Source of the DNA: Streptomyces sp. TLI_053
GTDB lineage: Bacteria; Actinomycetota; Actinomycetes; Streptomycetales; Streptomycetaceae
Assembly (NCBI RefSeq): GCF_900105395.1
Contig: NZ_LT629775.1
Coordinates: 1,860,001-1,924,000, forward strand
Reading direction: 5' to 3'
Length of the DNA: 64,000 nucleotides
Shown here piece by piece: positions 1-8,290 of the stretch. The translations under genes and the position numbers were made by a program. Numbering within the stretch: the first letter of the stretch is position 1; every line of letters begins with the position of its first letter. The notes under the pieces were generated by a model. It did not search any database. It worked only from the letters and a program-made list of their open reading frames with translations, and had not been told where the DNA came from.

Positions 1-1
1 G

Positions 2-76
2 TACGACCCGGCCACCTGGCGGGGGCCGAAGGACGCGATGGCGCGCGAGTTCTACCGCTGGGAGCGCCGCGGCTGA
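2..76 (+). CDS. 3' end of a gene cut by the window edge
   Basis: Only the last 24 codons and a TGA stop are present. The reading frame has G or C at nearly every third position and ends with the residues REFYRWERRG, so it is probably the true C-terminus of a plus-strand gene. It is followed by a strong hairpin at 95-140. The family cannot be recognised from so short a piece. Confidence 0.45.
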   Translation, partial: YDPATWRGPKDAMAREFYRWERRG

Positions 77-94
77 GCGCGCACCGGTGACACG

Positions 95-140
95 ACGAGC
101 GGACACCCCGCGGGCCTCGGGCCCCGGGGTGTCCGCTCGT
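95..140. terminator. Bidirectional terminator hairpin
   Basis: A perfect 16-bp inverted repeat (95-110 pairs with 125-140) encloses a 14-nt GC-rich loop. It lies between a plus-strand gene ending at 76 and the minus-strand NRPS operon ending at 171, so it can stop transcription from both sides. No T-run follows, which is usual for Streptomyces terminators. Confidence 0.8.
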
Positions 141-170
141 GCGGGCGGGTCGTACGCCGGCGCCGGGGCG

Positions 171-3116
171 TCAGTGCGCCCCGGCGGGCTGCGCCGTCAT
201 CGCGGCGAGCACGGCGCGCCAGTCCTCGCCGGGCTCCGGGGTCAGCGGCCCGGCGAGTGCGTCGGCCCGGTAGGACCAGGGGCGCAGCAGCTCCGCCTCG
301 GCGGCCGGGCCGTGCGCGACGGTGCTCGACGAGCCGAGCAGCCGCACCAGTTCGGCGGCGAAGTCGGCCCAGGAGACGTGGCCGGTGACGGCGTTGACGA
401 TCCGGCCGGGGGCGAGGCCGAGGCCGGCCGTCACCGCCCGGGCCAGCGCGGCGGAGTGCACCCAGCTCGCCCCGGCCCACCCGGCCGAGGGCTCCGGCAG
501 CAGGATCGGGCGGCCGGCCAGCGCGGCCTGGTAGAGCGCGCCGGTGGCGCCCCAGCGGAGCTGGTCGCGCAGCCGCCGGTGCGGGCCCCAGACGATCGGC
601 GAGCGGACCACCGCGACCGGGCCGGAGGCCGACGGGGCGGCGTCCAGCAGGATCCGCTCGCAGTCGAGCTTGGCCTGCCCGTACGCGGTGAGCGGTCCGG
701 CCGAGGGGCCGCCCTCGGCGACCTCCCCGGGCGCCGGGCGGCCGTAGGCGTCGATGCTGCTGACGAAGACGAATCCACCGGTGCCACGCCAGCCCTCGAC
801 CAGGGTCCGCATCGCGGCGAGGTCGACGGCGTGCTCGGTGAAGGTGCAGGCGGCGTGGATCACGGTCTCCGCACCCTCCGCGGCCCGGCGCAGGCTGTCC
901 AGGTCGGCGAGGTCCCCCTCGGCGACCTCCACCCCGGCGCCGGCCACCAGATGGGCCGACTCGGGGCGGACCAGGGCGCGCACGGGGCGGCCCTGGGCGA
1001 CGAGTTCCTGGAGCAGGGCGGCGCCGACACCGCCGCTGGCGCCGGTCAGCAGCACCGTCCCGGCCCGGGCGGCGGGGACGGCGGCGGTGCCGGCGGCGGT
1101 GCGGCGGGCGCCACCGCGTTCGGCCGCGCGTTCTGCGGCGCGTTCGGCCAGCAGGGCGGCCAGGGCCCGGGGGGTCCGCCGCTCCAGCACGTCCAGGCCG
1201 GTCAGCGGCAGGCCGAGGCGCGCGCGGAGCCGCTCCGCCAGTTGCACGGCGACCAGGGAATGGCCGCCCAGGCCGAAGAAGTCGCCCTCGGCGGGCGGCC
1301 GGGCGCCGAGCAGTTCGGCGAAGACGTCGCGCACGGTGTCCAGGTGGGCGGCGGGCGCGCCGGGGAGCCGGGCCGGGTCGAGGGCGCCGTCGGAGCGGCG
1401 CGGGATGCGGTCCAGCAGGGTGACGGCGTGCGGGAGCGCGTCGGGGTCCGCGAGCCGGCGGCGGAGGGCGGCGCGCAGTTCGGCGCCGCTGGGGGCGACC
1501 GGGCCGCGGACGGTCGCGTAGGCGAGGGCGGGACCGTGCTCGGCGAGGTGCAGGGCGGCGTCGGCGACCCGGGGGTCCGCGAGCAGGGCGGCGACGGCGG
1601 GATGCCGGTCGGGGTGGTCCACCGGCCCGGTCGCACCGGGGAGTTCGCCCGCGAGCCGCTCGTCCGGATGCCGCTCGTCCACGAGCCGCTCGACCGGACG
1701 CCGCTCGTCCACGAGCCGCTCGCCGGGGAGGCGGGACAGCGGGCGGTCGGCATCGGTGGCGACGGCTGCCAGCAGTTCGGCGAAAGCGGTGTGCAGCCGA
1801 CCGGCGGTGGCCCCGTCCAGGGCGGCCGGGTCGTGCTGGAGCAGGCAGCGCGGCTCCGGACCGTCCTCGACCAGCAGGGTCAGGCCGAACTTGGCGAGCC
1901 CGAGGTCGACCTCCACCGCCTCGGCGGTGAGGCCCGGCAGCGCCAGCGGCTCGGCCGGGTGGACCAGGTCGCAGCTCACGGCGAGCAGCGGGGTGCCGTC
2001 GGCGCCGCGGGCGGCGGCACCGAGGCGTTCGACGACCAGGTCGAAGGGCACCTCGTGGTGCTCCTGGGCGTCCAGCAGGGCGGTGCGGACGACGGCCAGC
2101 AGTTCGGTGAAGGCCGGGTCGCCGTCCGGCTCGGGCAGCCGGGCGCGGACCGGCAGGGTGTTGACCTGGAGGCCGATCAGCCGCCGCAGTTCGGGCCGGG
2201 CTCGGTGGCCGCCGGCGCAGCCGAGCACCAGGTCGGAGCCACCGGTGGCGGCGCGCAGGGCCGCGAAGGCGGCGGCCAGGACGACGGTGAACACGGTCGC
2301 GCCGTGCCGGGCGCCGAGCCGGCGCAGTCCGTCCACGGTGTCGGCGGTGAGCGGTGCGCTGTGCAGGACGGCGCGGCGCTCGGGGGTGCCGGGCGGGACG
2401 GGGCGCAGCAGCGGGAGCGGCCCGGCACCGGCGAGCCCGGTGGCCCGGGCGGCGGCCGCGGCGGCGAGCCGGTCGTCGCGCTCGCGCTCCCAGCGGGCGT
2501 AGTCGGCGTACTGGATCCCGGGTTCGGGCAGGTCGGCGGGGCCGCCCCCGGCCGCGGCCGCGTACAGCGCGCCGAGTTCCTCGGCGAGGACGGGCAGCGA
2601 TCCCCCGTCGACGGCGATGTGATGGATCGTCAGGAGCAGGGTGTGGTCGTCCGGGGCGTGCCGCAGGAGCAGCGCGCGCAGGACGGGGCCGGTGGCGAGG
2701 TCGAACGAGCGGGCCGCCTCGTCGCGCAGCAGGGCGGCGGCGTCCTCGGGGGCGGCGTCCCGGACCGGGAGCGGCACCGCGGCGGGCGGCGCGGGCTCCT
2801 GGTGCGGCCGGTCGTCCTGGTGGCCGTAGCGGGTGCGCAGGACGTGGTGGCGGGCGGTGAGGCCGGTCAGGGCGGCGGCGAGGGCGTCCCGGTCCAGCGG
2901 GCCGCGCAGCCGGGTGGCGAGCGGGACGTGGTAGCGGGGGCCGCCCTGGCCGAGGCGGTCCATCAGCCACATCCGCTGCTGGGCGTGGGAGAGCGGGGCC
3001 GGGCCGGGGGCGGTGGCGCGCCGGACCGGGCCGGCGGCCGGGGTGCCGGGCGCGGGCTTCCCGGCGCGGCTCCGGGCGCGGCGGAGCAGTTCGGCCTGGT
3101 CGATCGGGGCGGTCAT
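171..3116 (-). CDS. NRPS protein: C domain, A-domain remnant, PCP, terminal extended SDR
   Basis: 981 residues. The start is the ATG at 3116, which overlaps the stop of the upstream A-PCP gene (ATGA). A condensation domain (about 40-480) carries an intact HHIAVDG motif at 165-171. A stretch at about 520-580 resembles only the C-terminal subdomain of an adenylation domain, and the A10 lysine position reads SDGALD, so no lysine is present. A PCP follows with GGHS and the carrier serine at 620. The last 290 residues are an extended SDR: TGASGGVG Rossmann motif near 690, serine 786-787, and YGQAK giving Tyr812/Lys816. No thioesterase is present here or elsewhere in the operon, so this domain may reduce, epimerise or release the product; that is inference. 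The C-PCP linker has a short tandem repeat (ERLVDE-type, DNA about 1660-1730). Confidence 0.9.
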   Translation of the reverse strand: MTAPIDQAELLRRARSRAGKPAPGTPAAGPVRRATAPGPAPLSHAQQRMWLMDRLGQGGPRYHVPLATRLRGPLDRDALAAALTGLTARHHVLRTRYGHQDDRPHQEPAPPAAVPLPVRDAAPEDAAALLRDEAARSFDLATGPVLRALLLRHAPDDHTLLLTIHHIAVDGGSLPVLAEELGALYAAAAGGGPADLPEPGIQYADYARWERERDDRLAAAAAARATGLAGAGPLPLLRPVPPGTPERRAVLHSAPLTADTVDGLRRLGARHGATVFTVVLAAAFAALRAATGGSDLVLGCAGGHRARPELRRLIGLQVNTLPVRARLPEPDGDPAFTELLAVVRTALLDAQEHHEVPFDLVVERLGAAARGADGTPLLAVSCDLVHPAEPLALPGLTAEAVEVDLGLAKFGLTLLVEDGPEPRCLLQHDPAALDGATAGRLHTAFAELLAAVATDADRPLSRLPGERLVDERRPVERLVDERHPDERLAGELPGATGPVDHPDRHPAVAALLADPRVADAALHLAEHGPALAYATVRGPVAPSGAELRAALRRRLADPDALPHAVTLLDRIPRRSDGALDPARLPGAPAAHLDTVRDVFAELLGARPPAEGDFFGLGGHSLVAVQLAERLRARLGLPLTGLDVLERRTPRALAALLAERAAERAAERGGARRTAAGTAAVPAARAGTVLLTGASGGVGAALLQELVAQGRPVRALVRPESAHLVAGAGVEVAEGDLADLDSLRRAAEGAETVIHAACTFTEHAVDLAAMRTLVEGWRGTGGFVFVSSIDAYGRPAPGEVAEGGPSAGPLTAYGQAKLDCERILLDAAPSASGPVAVVRSPIVWGPHRRLRDQLRWGATGALYQAALAGRPILLPEPSAGWAGASWVHSAALARAVTAGLGLAPGRIVNAVTGHVSWADFAAELVRLLGSSSTVAHGPAAEAELLRPWSYRADALAGPLTPEPGEDWRAVLAAMTAQPAGAH

Positions 3117-5059
3117 CGGGCGGACTCCTGGGGGCGGGCGCCGGCGGTCACGAGGTCGGGGTCGGCGGCCCCGGTCGCATCGGCGGACGCGGCGGACCCG
3201 GCGGACCCCGCCGAATCGGCCGCGAGCAGGGCGCGTTCGATCAGGGCGGCCTGACCGGCCACGGTGGGCCGGCCCAGGAAGTCGCCGAGCGGCAGCTCGA
3301 CACCCAGGTCCTCGCGGAGGTCGTCGACCACCCACATGGCGAGCAGCGAGTGGCCGCCCAGGGCGAAGAACTCGGCTTCTGGGGTCGTCACTTCGGTCTC
3401 CAGGGCGCGCGACCAGGCGGCTGCGACGACCTGCTCGATCGGGCCGAGAGCCGCGGGGCCGGTGACGGGGCGGGCGGTCCCGGCGCTGGTGGCGGTCCCG
3501 GCCGGCTCCTCCTCGGCGGCCAGCGCGCGGCGGTCGACCTTGCCGCTGCCGGTGAGCGGGAGGGTGTCCAGCACCGTCCAGGCGGTCGGCACCAGATGGG
3601 CCGGAAGGCGCTCGGCGAGCTGTCGGCGCAGCGACTCCGGCGTCGGGCGGGCGCCCTCGGCGGCGACCAGGAAGGCGGTCAGCGCGGCGTCCTCGCGCCC
3701 CGCGCGGCGGACCACCACGGCGGCCTCGGCGACCTCGGGCAGGCGGCGCAGCGCGTGCTCGACCTCGCCGGGCTCGATCCGGTAGCCGCGCACCTTCACC
3801 TGGTCGTCCAGCCGGCCGTGGAAGTCGAGGGTGCCGTCCGGGCGCCGGGACACCAGGTCGCCGGTGCCGTACGCCCGGCCCAGGCCGGGGAGTTCGACGA
3901 AGCGCTCGGCCGTCAGATCGGGCCGGCCGAGGTAGCCGAGCGCCAGCCGTCCGGTCAGCCAGAGTTCGCCCCGGGTGCCGTCCGGGACGGGTCGGCGGTC
4001 CCGGTCGAGGACGGCGGCGCCGGTGCCGCCGAACGGACGGCCGATCGGCACCGGGCCCGCGCAGTCGGCGGGCCGGACCCGGTGCAGGGTGGCGAAGGTG
4101 GTGGCCTCGGTCGGGCCGTAGCCGTTGACCAGTTCGAGCCACGGGTAGGCCCGCAGCACGGCGCCGGCGTGCTCGGCCGCGAGCGCCTCGCCGCCGACGA
4201 CGACGTGCCGCAGCACGCCGAAGATCCGTGAGCCGCGCGCAGCGAGCTGGTGGAACAGGGCGGTCGCGAGCACGGCGTGGGTGACGCCGAACCGCTCGAC
4301 GTCACGGGCGAGTTCCTCCGCGCTCGGGCGGTCGGCGGTCGGCACGGCGAGCGCGGCACCGTTGGCCAGCGGGCCCCAGAGTTCCAGGGTGGAGAGGTCG
4401 AAACCGGCGGAGGTCCGGACCAGCATCCGGTCGCCGGGGCGCAGCACGACCCCGTCGGCGGCGGTGACCAGCCCGGTGACGGCGTGGTGCGGCACCAGCA
4501 CGCCCTTGGGCCGCCCGGTGGAGCCGGAGGTGAAGTACACGACGGCGGCGGCGTCCGGGTCGGGGTCGACCGGAGCGGGCCCGTGCTCGTCGTCGCCGGT
4601 CCCGGCGGGGCCGGTCTCGGTGAGCACCAGCGAGCGGTCCTCGGTCAGATCGAGTTCGGCCAGCAGCGCCTTGTCGCCGAGGGTGAGCCGGACGGCCGCG
4701 TCGTCGAGCATCGCGGTGAGGCGCGCGGCCGGGTACGCCGGGTCGAGCGGCAGCACATGGCCGCCGGCCCACCAGACGGCGAGGTGGGCCACGGCGATCC
4801 GGCTGCCGCGGGCGCAGAGCACGCCGACGGCGCTGCCGGGGGCGACTCCGCGGGCGGTCAGCTCGGCGGCCAACCGCCGTGCGTTCTCGACGAGTTCGCG
4901 GTAGGTCAGGGTGGTGGTGCCGTCGGTGACGGCGAGCGCCTCGGGGCGCTCGGCGGCCTGCCGGGCGACCAGCGCCGGGACGGTGGCGGCGGCAGTGGTC
5001 GGAGCGACGACGGCCGCGGCGACGGCGGTCGGAGCAGTGGTGGAGCGGGAGGGAGTCAT
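3113..5059 (-). CDS. NRPS adenylation-PCP didomain protein
   Basis: 648 residues. The adenylation domain (about 25-530) has the A3 loop TSGSTGRPKG at about 177-186, an A4 motif FDLSTLELW, A5 NGYGPTE, A7 YGTGDL, A8 GRLDDQVKVRGYRIE and the A10 lysine in GSGKVDR. It should therefore activate an amino (or aryl) acid as its adenylate and load it onto the fused carrier, whose serine is 571 in GGHSLL. There is no condensation domain, so the loaded unit must be passed on in trans, most simply to the C-PCP-SDR protein whose start overlaps this stop. The binding-pocket residues did not match a specificity code I could name. The C-terminus is an Ala/Ser-rich tail. It starts 78 nt after the preceding gene. 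Confidence 0.92.
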   Translation of the reverse strand: MTPSRSTTAPTAVAAAVVAPTTAAATVPALVARQAAERPEALAVTDGTTTLTYRELVENARRLAAELTARGVAPGSAVGVLCARGSRIAVAHLAVWWAGGHVLPLDPAYPAARLTAMLDDAAVRLTLGDKALLAELDLTEDRSLVLTETGPAGTGDDEHGPAPVDPDPDAAAVVYFTSGSTGRPKGVLVPHHAVTGLVTAADGVVLRPGDRMLVRTSAGFDLSTLELWGPLANGAALAVPTADRPSAEELARDVERFGVTHAVLATALFHQLAARGSRIFGVLRHVVVGGEALAAEHAGAVLRAYPWLELVNGYGPTEATTFATLHRVRPADCAGPVPIGRPFGGTGAAVLDRDRRPVPDGTRGELWLTGRLALGYLGRPDLTAERFVELPGLGRAYGTGDLVSRRPDGTLDFHGRLDDQVKVRGYRIEPGEVEHALRRLPEVAEAAVVVRRAGREDAALTAFLVAAEGARPTPESLRRQLAERLPAHLVPTAWTVLDTLPLTGSGKVDRRALAAEEEPAGTATSAGTARPVTGPAALGPIEQVVAAAWSRALETEVTTPEAEFFALGGHSLLAMWVVDDLREDLGVELPLGDFLGRPTVAGQAALIERALLAADSAGSAGSAASADATGAADPDLVTAGARPQESAR

Positions 5060-5137
5060 CGGAGGTCAGCCTTCCGGGCGCCCCGGCGGTGGGCCGGGGC
5101 GCCGTGCGACGGTGGGCGGGCGGGAGGGGGCGGCCGG

Positions 5138-7009
5138 TCAGTCCGTGACGGCGCCCGGACGGCGCTCGTCGACCAGCCGGGCCACCGCGCGCAGATCGGG
5201 CTGGCGCAGCAGCGACGGGGCCCGCAGCCGGACCTCGAACTCCTCCTCCAGCGCGGCGAGCAGTCGCGCGGCGGTGACCGAAGTCCCTCCCGCGTCCAGG
5301 AAGTTGTCCGAGGGGCCGAGGTCGGTCCGGCCGAGCAGCCCGGCGCAGATCCGGAGCAGCGTCCACTCGGTCGGCGTGGCGGCCGCGTCGGCCCCGGCCC
5401 CGGCGGGGCGCGCGGCACCCTGCTGGGCCTCGGCCTCCTCGGCCTTGAGCAGCGCGGCCCGGTCGATCTTGCCGTTGGCGTCCAGCGGGAAGCCGTCGAC
5501 CAGCCGCAGGGCGCTCGGCACCGCCTGCTCGGGCAGCCAGGGCCGCACCGCCGCCAGCAGTTCGGCGCCGTCCACCGGGGTGCCCCCGGTCACGGGCTGG
5601 GCGAAGGCGATCAGCTGTGCGCCGCCCACCTGGGCCGGGCGGGCGACCACGGCGGCGCGCCGCACCCGGGGGTCGCGCTCCAGGGCGGCCTCGACCTCGG
5701 CCGGTTCGATCCGCACTCCGCTGACCTTGACCTGGTCGTCCAGCCGGCCGAGGAACTCCAGCACGCCGTCGGCGCGCATCAGCACCCGGTCGCCGGTGCG
5801 GTAGACCCGGTCGGTGCCCTCGAGGTCGTCGGGCGCGGAGACGAAGCGCTCGGCGGTCAGTCCCTCGTCGAGGTAGCCGATGGCCAGGCCCTGGCCGCCG
5901 ATCCGCAGTTCACCGGCCTCGCCGCGCGGCAGCGCGCGGCCGTTCTCGTCGGTGACCAGGACGATCGCGCCGGGGACGGGCCGGCCGATCGGCGGCGCGC
6001 CGGTGCCGTGCCCGGCGCCCGGCACCATGCTGTGCACGGTGGTGGTGACGGTCGCCTCGGCCGGTCCGTAGGCGTTGTGGACGGTCGCGGTGACGTCCGG
6101 ACCGGGGGTGCGGCGCAGCCGGTCGCCGCCGACGGTGAGGTGGCGCAGCGGCAGGTCGGCGGGCCAGGGCCGGTCGAGCACCGGCTCGGCGAGCGGGGTG
6201 GGCAGCACACCGACGGTGATGCCGGCGGTGCGCCACCAGTCGGTGAGCGCGACCGGGTCCCAGCGGACGGCCTCGGGGGCGACGCAGAGCGCCGCGCCGG
6301 AGGTGAGGCCGGCCCACAGCTCCATCAGGTGCGGGTCGAAGGCGACGCCGATGAGCAGGCTGTGCCGGTCGCCCGGGCCGAGGCCGGTCAGTTCGCGGTA
6401 CCAGGTGAGCAGCGCACCGAGCGCGGTCTGCCCGACCGCGACGGCCTTCGGCAGGCCGGTGGAGCCGGAGGTGAGCACGGTGTACTGGGTGCCCCTGGGA
6501 GCGCGGACGGCCTCCGCGCCGTCGCTCTCCCCGGCGAAGGCGGCCACGATCCCGGTCGCGCCCGGAGCGGTGACCGGGTGGTGCCGGCCGTCCCGGTGGG
6601 CGGGCGGGAGCAGCGCCGGGTCCCCGATGAGGCAGGCGGGGCGCAGCTGTTCGGCGACGGCGCGGAGCCGGCGCTCGCCGGGACGCGGGCCGAGCGGCAG
6701 GTGGACGGCGCCGAGCCGGGCGACGGCCAGGGTGGCGGCGACCAGGGCGGCGGAGTGGTCGAGGCAGAGGCCGACCAGGTCGCCGGGGCGGACCCTTCCG
6801 GCCAGCTGCCCGGCGATCCCGTCGGCGAGACGGTCGAGTTCGGCGTAGCTCAGGGTGAGTCCGCCGTCGATCAGCGCGGGCGCGTTCGGGGTGCGGCGGG
6901 CCCAGCTGGTGAAGAGGTCGAGCACGGCGCCGTCGCGGTGCGGGCGGCCGTAGGCGACGGAGAGGCCGGGCAGAAGGCCGGGCAGGGGCCGGTCCTGGAT
7001 GGTGGTCAT
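5138..7009 (-). CDS. NRPS adenylation-PCP didomain protein
   Basis: 623 residues, ATG at 7009 with GGAGG 8 nt upstream. The A3 loop TSGSTGLPKA lies at about 180-189. The A4 motif is FDPHLMELW rather than the usual FDxS form. A5 is NAYGPAE, A8 GRLDDQVKVSGVRIE, and the A10 lysine is present in NGKIDR. The carrier domain has DAGGTS with serine 577. It lies directly after an acyl-CoA dehydrogenase gene (38-nt gap). An A-PCP pair next to a dehydrogenase is the arrangement used when a carrier-bound amino acid is desaturated (for example prolyl to pyrrolyl), so this is the likeliest place for the dehydrogenase substrate to be loaded; that link is inference. Substrate unknown. Confidence 0.92.
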   Translation of the reverse strand: MTTIQDRPLPGLLPGLSVAYGRPHRDGAVLDLFTSWARRTPNAPALIDGGLTLSYAELDRLADGIAGQLAGRVRPGDLVGLCLDHSAALVAATLAVARLGAVHLPLGPRPGERRLRAVAEQLRPACLIGDPALLPPAHRDGRHHPVTAPGATGIVAAFAGESDGAEAVRAPRGTQYTVLTSGSTGLPKAVAVGQTALGALLTWYRELTGLGPGDRHSLLIGVAFDPHLMELWAGLTSGAALCVAPEAVRWDPVALTDWWRTAGITVGVLPTPLAEPVLDRPWPADLPLRHLTVGGDRLRRTPGPDVTATVHNAYGPAEATVTTTVHSMVPGAGHGTGAPPIGRPVPGAIVLVTDENGRALPRGEAGELRIGGQGLAIGYLDEGLTAERFVSAPDDLEGTDRVYRTGDRVLMRADGVLEFLGRLDDQVKVSGVRIEPAEVEAALERDPRVRRAAVVARPAQVGGAQLIAFAQPVTGGTPVDGAELLAAVRPWLPEQAVPSALRLVDGFPLDANGKIDRAALLKAEEAEAQQGAARPAGAGADAAATPTEWTLLRICAGLLGRTDLGPSDNFLDAGGTSVTAARLLAALEEEFEVRLRAPSLLRQPDLRAVARLVDERRPGAVTD

Positions 7010-7048
7010 GACGGGGTCCTCCGGACGTCGGTGGATGGTCGGTACGGG

Positions 7049-8290
7049 TCAGCCCAGGCCCATGGCCCGGGCCACGATCACCTTCTGGACCTCGGAGGTC
7101 CCTTCGATGATGGTGGTCATCCGGACGTAGCGGTAGAGGTACTCCAGCGGATGGCCGCGCACCCAGCCCGTGGCACCGTGCACCTGGAGGGCGCGGTCGA
7201 CGGCCCGGACGGCGGTCTCGGAGGAGGTCAGCTTGGCGAGCGCGGCGTTCTCGGGCGCCTCGGTGCCCTCGTCGACGAGCCGGGCGCAGGCGAGGGTCAG
7301 CAGCTTGGCGGCCTCGACCTCGGCGCGGGTGCGCACCAGGTGGTCCTGGATGTGCTGGTAGTCGCCGATCGGCTGTCCGAAGGCCTGCCGCTCGCGGGCG
7401 TACTCGACACCGAGCCGCAGCGCGAACTCGGCGATGCCGTCGCACATCGCGGCGACCACCAGCCGGCCCCGGGAGAGGCTGTCCATGGCGAGCCCGGTGG
7501 CGGCGCCGATGCCGCCCTCGCCGCCGATCACCGCGGCGGCCGGCGCGTGCAGCCGGTCGAGCACCAGCTCGAACAGCGGCTCCCCGGACATGCCTTCGTA
7601 GCGCTGGCCGATGCGCAGCCCGGGGTGGTCCATCGGCAGGACGAAGGCGGTGGCGCCGGCGGTCGGCCCGGCGCCGTCGCCCAGGTCGGTGGCGGCGACC
7701 ACGAGCGCGAGGTCGGCGCGGTCGGCGTTGCTGACGAAGGTCTTGCGGCCGTTCAGCAGCCAGCCGTCGCCGTCGCGGACGGCGGTGGTGGTGAGCCGGA
7801 ACGCGTCGGACCCGGCCTGGGGTTCGGTGAGTGCCAGGCAGCGGGTGCGCTCGCCGCGGACCAGCGGGACCAGGTGGCGCTCGATCTGCTCGGGCGTGCC
7901 GTGCCGCAGCAGCGGGCTGGGCCCGTCGGAGCCGGCCAGCGCGTAGGGGGCGAGCGGGCAGCCGCTGCGCCCGGCGGCGTGGTGGAGCAGCACGACGGCG
8001 GTGAACGGCATGCCGGAGCCGCCGAGTTCCTCCGGGTAGTCGCCGGCGTAGAAGCCGAGGGCGGCGGAGCGCTTGCGGACGTAGGCCCGCAGGTCGGCCG
8101 GCGGCTGTTCGGCGGACTCCGCCAACTCGGCGGCGAGCGGCTCGAGTTCGCGGCGCACGAAGCTCTCGAAGGCGGCCACGAGTTCGCGGTGCTCGCCCTC
8201 CAGCACGGCGGAGGGCGCGGACAGGCCGGTGCTGTTGGCCGGTCGTGCAGCGGGGCGGGCGGCGGCGGGCCCGGGGGCGGTGAGGGTCAC
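7049..8290 (-). CDS. Acyl-CoA dehydrogenase family flavoenzyme in the NRPS operon
   Basis: 413 residues, FAD-dependent. The GTG start at 8290 overlaps the TGA of the upstream C-A-PCP gene (GTGA). The family core is complete: CLALTEPQAGSDA and the WLLNGRKTFVSNAD segment in the middle domain, then the C-terminal helical domain with RQAFGQPI and the catalytic base region IIEGTSEVQ, where Glu396 is the expected proton-abstracting residue. It should be catalytically competent. Because it is translationally coupled inside an NRPS operon, a carrier-protein-bound aminoacyl or acyl chain is a likelier substrate than a free CoA ester; this is inference by analogy with PltE/RedW-type prolyl-S-PCP dehydrogenases. 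Confidence 0.93.
   Translation of the reverse strand: MTLTAPGPAAARPAARPANSTGLSAPSAVLEGEHRELVAAFESFVRRELEPLAAELAESAEQPPADLRAYVRKRSAALGFYAGDYPEELGGSGMPFTAVVLLHHAAGRSGCPLAPYALAGSDGPSPLLRHGTPEQIERHLVPLVRGERTRCLALTEPQAGSDAFRLTTTAVRDGDGWLLNGRKTFVSNADRADLALVVAATDLGDGAGPTAGATAFVLPMDHPGLRIGQRYEGMSGEPLFELVLDRLHAPAAAVIGGEGGIGAATGLAMDSLSRGRLVVAAMCDGIAEFALRLGVEYARERQAFGQPIGDYQHIQDHLVRTRAEVEAAKLLTLACARLVDEGTEAPENAALAKLTSSETAVRAVDRALQVHGATGWVRGHPLEYLYRYVRMTTIIEGTSEVQKVIVARAMGLG

Noticed and set aside
87..3254. Very long plus-strand open frames opposite the NRPS genes, and similar long frames elsewhere
   Set aside because: High GC content removes stop codons on the antisense strand; these frames lack domain motifs and have reversed codon bias.
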